Below are positions 51,622-62,246 of a stretch of DNA of 64,000 nucleotides, one piece after another. This stretch comes from Plectosphaerella cucumerina (Eukaryota > Ascomycota > Sordariomycetes > Glomerellales > Plectosphaerellaceae). Numbering within the stretch: position 1 is the stretch's first letter; each line of letters opens with the position of its first letter. The notes under the pieces are model-generated. The model did not search any database and was not told where the DNA came from. It saw only the letters and a program-made list of their open reading frames with translations. The DNA is taken from positions 4,650,001 to 4,714,000 of the forward strand of contig JAGPXD010000003.1 of assembly GCA_020746995.1 (NCBI GenBank), written 5' to 3'. The position numbers were made by a program, and so were the translations under genes.

Positions 51622-53687
51622 TACCAGCCATGATCGTTCATGACTCCTCCCCTCACCCCTCATGTTTCTAAGCCAGCCTCCATAGCACCTTCCCAATCAT
51701 ATGCCATCGACAATTGCCACTGACCAAAAGAGAAGGCACGTTCCTGGTCATCGTCGTCCGTGCTCGCGCCCGAGCCCGCGCCCCGGACCGCATCGAAGCC
51801 GCAATCGAATCATTAGGCGAGCGGAGATCCGGCCGAGACACACCCCCTACTGACTCGAACCACCGTTGAGCCTTATTTCAACTTCCTTCAACCTCACCGA
51901 CCATGCCACCAGAGCCCCAGCCTCACCCATGACATGGACGCTCTTCGCACCCGGGACCTGATGGAACGGCGTCAGAAGAAGCTTCACGCATCAGGCCAGG
52001 AAGACCCCCACCCCCTAATCATCGGCACCTGAGGGAATGAATCCCCTCCCAAGGGGGCACGATCGCTCCTACACGACGCATGCGACATCTGCGCATGAGA
52101 GATGCATCCCGTGCTGCAGAAAATGTGCATCAGGTCGCTGACTTGGGCCTGGAGACTTGGAGCCCCTCGTCTCTGAGACCGCTTCCGGACGACTTGGTCT
52201 AGCGTGGCCCCCAAACATCCTTCTGACCAGCTTCTCTCGACCTTCCATGCTCTTCGCCATCTGGCATATGCGACGCCGGTTCCTTGCACATTCCTGCAGA
52301 TCCAGAGATCATGACGACCCTATGGCCGCTTTCACCGGGAGAAAACGTCCGATATGCCCTCGGGTGCAGAAGCCGAACATGATACCTCGAGCCTTTCTGT
52401 CTGATAAACCTCCTGGCAACATCTCGACTATCCCCATGACGGCCGACATATTCACGCAACTTCCCTGTCAACCCGCCGGGAAGACCCTTGAAACATCAAA
52501 AGACCCCCTCACACGCGTAGCTCGTGTTGCAGGGCCGCATCGACAATGTTTCGACCCAACGAACCCCCCTTCTCGGCCCCCACGATCGCTGGCCGGGGCG
52601 CCACACCGCGGAATTCCGCTCGACAACCCCCGGATCAGCTCGACCCTCCGTTCAACGGCTCCCGGGGCCCTCTAGCCTTGACGTAGATCCACCTCAAGGC
52701 CCTTGCCGGAGCCTCATTATGCAGGACCGCCTCGCTTCCCTCTCGCTTCCCCTCCAGAACGTCTCACCCCTCGACCCCCTCCCCCAATATGGCGGGACGT
52801 GAGGTCTCGTCGTGGTTTCCCGAAGCTGTGTTGAAACCATTGCTCTCCACCGACGGCGAGCCCGTCGAGTCGGTCATCGCGGTCGAGTTTCACGTGGTGG
52901 AAGAGGCCATTTGCTTCGACCGCAGACCCCCGAGTTTCGTCGGTACCTGTCAGCACGACGGGAAAACCCCTCGGCCCGCCAAGACATCGACTGCTGATGT
53001 TTTTCGCGGTGCCCCAAACAGCTCCATGGAACACATTATCATCGTGTCGTGATGGCCCCGGAAATCAGGCGTCCTGTCTTGCTTGCCGCCCCCTTGGCCG
53101 CACGGAGGAGCCCAGGGGCCATACACAAGACACTCTCTTGAAGTCGCGCAGTGACGACGAGGCGTCACCGCCAGGCTCTTCTCGGGCATTCGGGGACTAG
53201 GTGTCTGGATGCCCGCGTGTGACGTGGGACGACATGTGGCGGAGATGCACGGCCACCGCGCACAATCTGAACCATCGCATCTCGCGTCTCCGAATCGAGC
53301 ACATGCGCCGCGCCGCAGCGGCGTAACCTGCCCAAAGTCGGACAGAAAGGAAGAAAAGAAGCCCGAATCGAGCTCACCGACGCAACTGACCGGGCGCATG
53401 GTGCCGAATGGGGGCACTGGCGGGCTGAGTGCCGAGACACTTGATGATGGCAGGAGGATGACACTGCCAGGCTGGTGGTCCGCCGCCTCAGCTTGGCTCT
53501 TGGAAACACGCTCGTTCTATTTCAAGACTGGGCCCAGAGCCTCCTCTCGGCCCCATCGTGGGTTGTTCTTCGTCGTCATCATTGCCGTTTCGGCGCAATG
53601 CTCCCAGCGCCGCACCCTTTTAGATATCCCTATGTTTGGCTTCTCGACATGATCCCATTTCCGGGGTTTCACGATGCCTCCATCATC

Positions 53688-56304
53688 TCAGAGCTCGTCC
53701 CTCGAGTGCGCGGGCTTGCCGAGCTCTTCCATAGCCATAATCTTGACCACCAGGCTGGTCCAGCCCGTAAAGTGCTGGGTGCGCTGACCCTTGCCCGTCT
53801 CCGGGTTGTATTGCTCCCAGGCGAAGCCCGTCTCCTCCCAGCTGCTGTAGACCGTGTCGACCAGGTTCCGCCGGAGGCGGTTGTAGAGGTTGGTGGCCTT
53901 GGCACGGAAGGGGCCGTCTTGGGTGGCCACATTCTGCGACGTGCATTGTCAGCGTCTTCGCTCGGGGTGGTGGTCAGGGGTGTGTGTGCACGTACCTTGA
54001 GCTGGACGAGGGCCATGTAGTTAATGGGCATCCAGACGGGGCTCCGCCAGTAGTTCTCGCCTGTGCCGTAGAACTCGTCCTTGAGACTCAGACTTCGGAT
54101 GCCGTGGGGGCTCCAAAGTTCCTCCGAGTCACCAAGGAGGTCCAGAAGCTTGCCCAGTTTGGGGTCCTCGGGCTTGAGCAGGCCGACGAGGAAGGGGAAC
54201 AGGGAGATGTAGCCCTTGTGGCACACGAGTGTGTGCTCCTCAAAGTCATCGATGGTGGCGTCGCAGTAGCAGCCGTCCTTCTCGGACCAGTGGAGGTCGT
54301 TGAGGTTGTGCTCGATGGCGTCGAGGACCTTCTTGTACTTGTCCACCTCGTCGAGCATGCCCAGGGCGTCGGCGATGTTGATGAGTGACTTTGTCATCAG
54401 GCCGACCCAGGACATGAGGTCGACGTGCAGCTCACCGGGGTGAGGGGGCTTCGGGCGTGGGTAGTCGTCGATGCCGCTCGTCAGGATGTGCGTCTCAGTG
54501 CGGCCGCGCCAGCGGTAGGCCTCCTTCGTGGAGTAGGCCTCACGGTCGTAGGACTTGATGTCGCCGTATTGAGTCTTGCGGAACCACTCGTACTGGCGCC
54601 TCAGCAGCGGGTAGAGGCGACGTAGGTAGTCCTCGCCAAGCTCAACGTTGTCGAGGTGCGCCGTCTGAATGGACTCGTAGGGGGCGACATGCTCCCTCTC
54701 TACAGGTTGGCTGCCGTTCATCTTGCGAAGGCGCTCCATGAAGCCCTCGATGATGAGGAAGATGGTGGGCGGGTTCGCGTAGTGGGGGTATTGAACCTGG
54801 AACTCCTGGGGCACCCTGGTGCGAGCCTCGTCACCGAGGATCTGCTCGCGGGCAATCCAGCCATCCTCGTCCATCAGGTTGAACCAGCTCTTGACGATCT
54901 CGAGGCACAGCTCATTGTCCCAGTCAGCGATGGGGATGAGGTGGAAGCCCTCGTCCCAGAGGAAGCCGCGCGGGAAGAAGGGGCGCGAAGGCACGGCGGT
55001 GAAGAGCTCGTGGGGGCCCTCGACCGAGGGAGAGTTGCGGGCACGGGCGGCAGCAGCCTCCTCCCAGAAACCCTCATCCTCCTCCTCGTACTCGGGCGCG
55101 TTGGAGCGGTCGACGAGGTGGCCACCGTGGAAGTAGCCGATGCCGCCGAGCAGGTTGGAGAGCATGCTCTTGCCGAAGACAGCGTATTTGTTGGCCTTGT
55201 AAGGGGCCTTGAGGTCGAAGACGGACGCGAACCGCTCGCCAAAGGACTCGGTGGTCTTCTTGATCTCGCGCGTCAGGTCTGCGCTGGTCAGCTCGGCACC
55301 AGCCGAGGCCGAGGAAAAGAGAACGTCAAACTCGAAAGCGCCCTCGAACATCTTCTGGACGATGTGGGCGTTTCCGCTGCCGGGGCTGTTCTCCAGCTGG
55401 TAGACAACCCAAGGTGGCAGCGGGGTTTCCTCACTGTAGAGGTGTTCGATCTTCTTGACGGTCTCCTGGAACTGGCGGTACACGATGCCACGGGCCTGCC
55501 AGACGAGCTCCTCGGGAAGCTGCACGGACCGGACAATGGTCTTGCTGGCATCCCTGTTGTCGGACAGCGGGTGCTCGTTGGAGGGGTGATCTCCTTCACC
55601 TTGAGTAACGACGAGCTTGTACGCGCCGAGCTCCTTGGAACGGCCGCTGAAGGAGACGTCCTCGTCGAAGCCCAGAGGGCCTCCGGTGGCGTCGGCGCTC
55701 AGCTGGGCATCGGCTCCTTCCTGGCCGATGTAGTAGTGGACCATCGTCTTGAGGCCGGCAGGCGCATCGTCCCGCGGGACGCCCTTGATCCTGGCGGCCC
55801 AGCTGCCGCCATGAGCGCCACCGGGCACCTTGACGAACGAGGTGGTGATGTCGATGTAGTTCTTCTTGTCGTGGATGGTCTGGACGCCGCCCTTGCGTGT
55901 GTCGTACTCGTCCCAGCCATAGCCGTCGATCTCGTGCTGTTCGCATGTGTAACGGAAGCCTGTGAAAGATCCCTCGTCAGACGTCTGGAGTAGGAGGGGG
56001 TAAGGCATGGGGGGAAGGTACCGGTCTGGACATCCTGGAAGCTGTCGACCTTGGTCCACATCAAGCCAGCCCACAGGCCTTGAGGAGTGCGCGGGCGAAC
56101 GCCGAAGTAGAGGTTGGATTTGTAAGGACCCCAGAAGAGGCTCTCGTTGTTCGCGCGGCCGATTTCGCTAGTGAGGATAGACTCTGGGCCGTTGCCGCTG
56201 TCGGTCTGGTCGGCCAGGACGGGACTGAATGCGAGGAGCTGCAGCAAGGTGGCAGCCAGGAGCAGGGCCAGCCCCGGCCGTTTGCTGCCCGAAATCATGG
56301 TCAT
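53688..56304 (-). CDS. cwh41: Mannosyl-oligosaccharide glucosidase (processing glucosidase I, GH63)
   Basis: ER enzyme that removes the outermost alpha-1,2-glucose from Glc3Man9GlcNAc2 on nascent glycoproteins, the first step of N-glycan trimming. Exons are 56304-56022, 55959-53996 and 53933-53688; both introns are 62 nt and the product is 830 residues. The N-terminus has a signal anchor (LALLLAATLLQLLAFSPVLA). The GH63 N-domain (RPRTPQGLWAGLMW, GYGWDEYD) precedes the (alpha/alpha)6 catalytic domain, with FFPRGFLWDEGFHL and ADWDNELCLEIVKSW. Skipping the nearer CAG and using TTCACAG as the 3' splice site of intron 1 restores QTGFRYTCEQ. Reading through intron 2 would give a spurious Arg/Thr-rich tail. 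Divergent from Trs120. Confidence 0.96.
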
Positions 56305-57425
56305 GACTGGTTCAATTGGACACCATGCGAGCTTTTGAGGGGTATCTGGGGTGCTGTAGTCTTGTCGGAGGGGTCGTGTTCCGGGTTGCTGGTGTTGAAT
56401 GCTTCCACGTTTGTGATATCTGTCCAGGCTGGGAGCTGCTAGTCGAGTCGCTGGCCCCCTCACATCCCGCGTACCTGCCTTGAGCCGACTGGCACCGCAG
56501 CATAGCTGTGGGAAATGGGCCAATGAGGAAGCTCGAGGCAGCTACCCGAAACGCTGAAACGGGTGGCGGCGGGGTTCCAGATTTAGCGGAGGGACCCTGT
56601 TGGCGGGGGATGACCGGGGAACTGAGCACCTTCCACAGGGCAAAGCATCGAAGGTGTCACCTGGTCCGGGTTGTAGATCAAAGACTCGGCGGAGCAGCAA
56701 AACCACGGCAATCTGGAAGATCGAATAGACTTCTAAAATGTGAGGGCAGCACAGCTGCTTGCTATTGCATTCATTCAACACTAGGAGGAGCTGATTTCCT
56801 ATGTACAGTACCTGATGATAGTTGATTTGCTCAGCTTCTCTGATGTCCAGACCGATCCGGATAATATGCTTCCTGATAGCCACGTTAAACCCTGAAAAAG
56901 AAAACATGTCATCAAAGCTCAGCATTCATACAAGCCAACTTGACGTTTATTTGGTGCTTCAGAAGCCCGAGTCGATGGACGCATTCCCATCAGTGGTCGA
57001 TGTGGTCGAGGAACATGCAGTGGGGCTGGTCGTTTCGGGCTAGTGGCAGGGCGGCCCCCTGAGGACTGTTCCTGCCGTGCTGTCATCGAACGTCCAGTCG
57101 GTGTCGGTGTCGGCCAGCCCGCAAAGCTCCCCCTGCATTCGCCATTTCGCGACTCCTACACAATTCCTTTGCGACCTGTCAACCCGGCCACCCACGCAGA
57201 GGCCCGACTCGACGACAGCTAAACTCGTCCACCAGTACGAGGTCCCTTTACCGCAGTGTCAAGCTGTGCAGCGCATTAGTCAAAACATCGCGCGCAGACC
57301 AGCCGCTCCAGCCCAAGACTACAGACCAGGCGCACCTCACGACTCGACACCGCCGCGACATGTCCACATGATACCCTCGCCTACATTCCGATCAAAGATG
57401 CTGCTTTGCGAACACAACTCATAGG
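56305..57425. promoter_or_regulatory. Divergent upstream region of glucosidase I and Trs120 genes
   Basis: These 1.1 kb lie between two start codons in opposite directions. The middle (about 56680-56960) is AT-richer. No gene is seen; the promoters of both secretory-pathway genes must lie here. Confidence 0.5.
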
Positions 57426-60400
57426 ATGAGCCTGGATTCGCTGTCGCCGATCGCGCCCGCCCGCGTCAGAGCATTGGTTGTACCCGTCGGCCACATCAAG
57501 ACCGAGCGCTTCATCACCTTTCTCGACCGCCTGCGGAGCGAACATGTCGTCCACCTCCGCGATGTCAGCCCGGACGGGCGGCCCAACAGAAGTGAGCTTG
57601 ACCCCGTCCACCGTCGTGATGGCACCTCCCTGACCCTACCTCCCTCCTAGATATGTTCTCGCCCCTGGCCTTCCCCGACGGCGCCATTTTCTACGACTTC
57701 ACCACCCACGTGCCACCCCCCTCGCACCTGGCCCTCTCCCCCTTCGACCTCTTCCGCGAGCCCTTCTCCGTCATCGCTGTAGCCGACGGCTCGGAGCTGA
57801 GCCAGCGCGCCATCAGCAAGCGCCACTCTCCGATAGCCCCAACCACCACCGAGCAGAACATCCGGGCCCTATATCAGGAACTAGAAGATATGCGCGATGC
57901 CTTTGACAGGGCCCTGGTTCACCATGTCGTCGTCTTCGACTATGTCAACCCCTCGCCGAACCCCGTCCCGTTGCCCGAAGGCGTCATAACCATACCTCCC
58001 CTGGAGGACTGTACAACCACCACCATGAAGACCGCCATCTGCGACATCACCTCCTTGCTGCTGGCCGAGATGACGTCTCGCGCCAGAGCCTTCGAAGCCA
58101 TGAACGTTATTGAGTCACCGGGTCAGGCTCCCAGCCCTAGGACGAACGGAAACTCATGGGCAAGAGAAGATCCCGGTCACCTGAGGCGCAACTCGCAGTT
58201 CTCGCTTCCTAGCAGCACGAGATCAAGCTCCGCTGGCGGTCTGCCCGACCGGTCTCAGGCCCGCATGTCTATGCCTCCCGTTTCCTCCAAGGGGTCGCCC
58301 TCGCCCTCGAGTCAGTCAACCCCGCCGCGCTCCTCGACCCCTGTCAGGAGTGGTCTGTCCAACCCGCCCACCACCTTCGACGAGATCTCCAGTGACAACT
58401 TCAGCGAAGTCTCAACTGAACAACCTGCACCAGGACGTCCCTCGAGCGGCCCGGATGTCACCAAGGCCGCCAATCAAGACCGCGTGTCGGTGCATGGTTT
58501 CGGCTCTGGCGGCATGACGGAGCGTTGGAGGAACAAGGGCCGGGGCCGCGTCCTCGTCATCCTGGGCTCCCTCTATCTTCAGGCCGGACGCTGGAGCGAC
58601 GCGCTGAAGGAGCTCTCAGAGGGCGCAACCGTAGCGCGCTCCATAAACGATCACATCTGGCACGGCAAAGCCTTGGAGCTCATCACCGTCAGCCTGTTGC
58701 TTCTCGGCTGGGCCAAAATCGAGTTCCAGGTGCCCTCCGTGTGTCTTCCCCAGGACAAGGCAAGCGCGGCAACCGTCACCGCTCTGGAAGCCGCCACGCC
58801 GGATGACCCGTCACAGCCTAAGCACCTCCGCCGACTTCAGGTCGCGCTCCCCGACCTCCTTGATCGCATCACCGGTCTGTACTCCAGGATATCAGCCGAG
58901 AACCTTCCCCCTTTACCACTCGCCGAGGTCACGATCCGATTCAGTAAGCTTCTGTCGGCCCTGCATCTCGCCGACGGGAAGCTTGGAGAGCATGCGTTGG
59001 ACATGATTGTTCTCGGAACCCTGCCGAAGAAGCCCTTGACGACATCACCCCGCTTGAGCGTTACTCCAACGCGCCAGCAGATCACGACGCTTCTATTCCG
59101 TGCCTTTCCCTCGTCCTCCTCCGAGCTGTTGACCGTCGTCGACCGCTCCACCATCCTCGCTGGGATCGCATCCGTCCTGGGTCCCCTCGGCCACCAGCGG
59201 AAGAAGGCCATGGTCATCCGTGAGCTCGTCTCAGTCCTTATTGGCGGTCTTGTTGAGGCCAGGACTCGCGGTGCGGCAGACGTGGGCATCCACCCGGCCG
59301 CGGGTCTGGTTGCACTGAACGCGGCGACGGGCCAGGGTAACGGCGCTGGGGCTCTCGAGCTTGGCGAAGGGGATGTGGAGCAAGGCGTTGAGGCCTTCCT
59401 TGGTCTTCTCTGCAGATCTTACGGCGTCGTCGGATTCGACCCGGTCGCGAAACTGCCGACATCGACGACGAATGGCGAACAAGCCACTCTCGAGGATACG
59501 ATCAACCGGATCAGAGGGCAATCCGCGGCTCGCTTCTTTGGGTTCCCCGGGATCAAGCTGAACATCCTGCGGGCTTGCATCAACTTCTCGGAAGCCCTCC
59601 CCGACTTTGGCGGCGTCTTGAAATACTCGAGCGACCTGCTACGATCTGCTGGTTCGGGTATTGCCCCGGGGCCTCGTAAGGAGGATGCCTCGGCTTCCAT
59701 CTTCCGGGAAGAGCAGGTCCGCCTGGCCACCAACATCGCCAAGACATCGCACCTGTCCAAACGCCTGGGGCTGCACCATCTCGCGGCCGAATATTGGGAC
59801 GAGTTCCTTGTCCGCGATGTGATCCTCGAGCCCCTCCCAGGCACGCGGCTGCCCGTGCCGCATGCCAAAAGCATCCTCCCGGGCGCGACGACCGCCCGTA
59901 CTTCTCAGGACATCAACCCTTTTATTTACAACCCTTTCCTCAAGGCCCCTGACAAGGCGGCCGTCAGCCATATCCTCGTCGCCGGGGAGCCCGCCACGTT
60001 CAAGGTCCTGCTGCAGAATCCTTACGATGTTGAAGTGGAGATTGAAAGTCTGAAACTCGACGGTGATGGGGTCGAATTCGAGCCCCTCACAGAACCTATC
60101 CTGGTCGGGCCCTACCGCACACAGACGGTCAAGGTGTCCGGCGTGCCCAAGGCCGCAGGCTCCCTCAACATCACAGGAGCCGTGGTGCACGTCCATGGCT
60201 GCAGGGAGCGGAGCTTCCCCATCTTCAAGCAACAGTGGAAGCCGGAGAACCAGGTGAAGATCAAGGGCACCGGGGTGGGCGCGCTGGATGAGGCTGTCAC
60301 ATCCGCAATCGCCACGGGTCGGTCTCTGGTGCCCCAGTCTGTCAATCTCACGGTCATCCCACCACAGCCCATGGTTGTGGTCAAATCAACGACGCTCCCC

Positions 60401-61840
60401 CAGTCGTCGGTCATGGTGTTGGAGGGCGAGCGCCAGGTCTTCTCCGTCACGCTCGAGAACCTGTCCAAGACGTGCCCTGTGGACTTCCTCCTCTTCTCCT
60501 TCGAGGACTCGACACAGGGGCCGCTGCAGGCCGCCCTCAGTAACCGCGACGCCACACCGGCCGAGCTGTATGAGTATGAGTTTATTCTCATGAAGCGTCA
60601 GGCACTGCGGAAGGTGGCAAAGGCCGACTCGGAGAAACGATACATCGCACCCGGGGCCACGGCGACATTCGACTTTGAAGTCCTGGGCAAACCGGGACTG
60701 ACCAGCGCCGCACTCCAGGTCGACTATGCACACCTGGGCGTTCCGCCCGATGAGATTGTCGACGACTTCCATACCCGACGCGTCTCGCTTCAGCTGACCG
60801 TGACGGTCAACGCCGGTGTCGAGCTAGCCAGGCTCGATGTGCTGCCGCTTCAGGGCAGCGTGCCTCGATCCTTGTGGAAGACGGATGGGCAAGCGGATGG
60901 GGCCGACGACGAGGCATCTTCGGATGATTACTGCCTGCTTTCCATGGACCTTCGGAATGCATGGCCCAGCAACATGCTGGTTCAACTTGAAGGCGAGCAT
61001 GGCCTGGTGCTCGAGGAGCAGATACTTCCCGGCAACACAGCCCGCGTCATGGTGCCCGTCAAGCGGGTGTACCTCGAGGATCCGCACGCGTCCATACCAG
61101 CCCTGAACCCCAAGCGCCAGCGACAGTTCGTCGTCAGCAGCAGTAAAATCTCGCCGGACATGGAGCGGACGAATAGGGAGTCGTTCTGGTACCGCGAGAA
61201 GATACTCGACGGTCTCTCCGCCAGGTGGAAGACGCTCACGGGGCCGGCCCGCAGCGGGTTCGTCGAACTCCGTACCGTGCGCTTCACCCCCAGGATGATC
61301 GAAGCGATCAAGGTGGACGAGGTCGGCATTGACTTTTCGGTGGTCAATGGCGGGCCTGACACTATCAATGGTGACGGCCGCGGGGATCATCAAACGCTCT
61401 ACCTCGACGAGTTTGCCAAGATCAAGGTGCAGCTGACGAACCGCACGGCGCAGCCGATCTACCCGTTACTCCGACTTATGCCGGCTCTCCGCCATCGGCC
61501 TCTGAACGTGGCCCTGGACTTTACGAGGAAGATTGCATGGAATGGTACGCTGCAGCAGTCGCTTCCCATCCTGGCACCGCACGAGACCCGGAGCGTTGAG
61601 CTGGGGGTCACGGCACTCTGCCGGGGCGAGTTTGAGCTGGCTGCGTCGGTGGAGGAGCTTCAGATGTACGAGGAGCCCCAGGTAGCGGGCGAGAAGTCAG
61701 GCGAGAAGGCGGAGGTCAAGGGACGCCGTCCGCGGAGTGACACGCAGAAGATGCTGGACGCCGTCCTCGGCTCCAAGGAGCGTCGCGTGTGGCATTCCAG
61801 GCAGCCGTTTATCGTCATGGTCAAGGATCGTGAGGCATAG
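57426..61840 (+). CDS. trs120: TRAPP-II complex subunit Trs120
   Basis: Subunit of the TRAPP-II tethering/Rab exchange complex acting at the late Golgi (TRAPPC9 in animals). Exons are 57426-57591 and 57651-61840; the 59-nt intron is removed as A|AT to give NRNMFSPLAFPDG, and the product is 1451 residues. The N-terminal signature is VRALVVPVGHIKTERF followed by AIFYDFTTHVPPPSHLALSPFDLFREPFSVI. A Ser/Pro-rich insert (about 195-300) carries many SP sites. A helical solenoid follows and the C-terminal half contains beta-rich ASPM/Ig-like repeats (HGCRERSFPIFKQQW, then VILEPLPGTRLPV earlier). It is longer than the yeast protein mainly through the insert. The ATG follows an in-frame leader rich in CA. 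Confidence 0.95.
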
Positions 61841-62246
61841 CCGGCGATGATGAGATTTACGAGCGATGTTGAATATAATAAGACAAGCATATGTTCTTGA
61901 GGAATGTGGTACAGAGAACTTTGTGTCGTGGTCATGCCGGAAAAGGGGGTGATTATGTAACCAGGCCTCATCACCCGTCGTCTGACCGCTTTTCCTCTTT
62001 TGGCAGCCTCAGCGAAATGGCGTGGCGTTCGAAAAAAATCCCAATGCACGGCGACTCATTCCGCATGTAGCCGAGATGCGCCAAAAGGTCCAGTCGGTGA
62101 AGCACGAGACGAAAATGCACCGGTTGATGCTTTACCTGCCCATCATTCCTTGAAGTGGCATGTGAATACCCTCCCCCACATCGGTGTCGGGGACCAGCTA
62201 CACGCAAACAACCCGGACTCCTGTCGCAGGAAAGCAACCACCCAGC
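61841..62246. other. Trs120 3' region and PABA synthase promoter
   Basis: 406 bp. No gene is seen. A potential 17-codon upstream reading frame (62017-62070) would matter only if the transcript starts before it. Confidence 0.5.

Larger units (their letters stand above)
48712..53687. other. Gene-free stretch of 5 kb
   Basis: Apart from the promoter of the repeat-protein gene, a GGGCA repeat and a perfect hairpin (listed separately), I find no supported gene. Frames here are short and overlapping. The density of supported coding sequence (none in about 4.7 kb) is unusual beside the compact neighbours. Confidence 0.5.

Noticed and set aside
52789..53052. 87-codon plus-strand frame beginning MAGREVSSWFPEA
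   Set aside because: It reads more protein-like than its neighbours, but has no recognisable domain, overlaps competing frames on both strands and lacks promoter or splice support.
53669..53995. Read-through C-terminus of glucosidase I (Thr/Arg-rich tail)
   Set aside because: It reads through a clear GTACGT...CGCAG intron. Splicing restores the conserved KNVATQDGPFRAKATN continuation in another frame.
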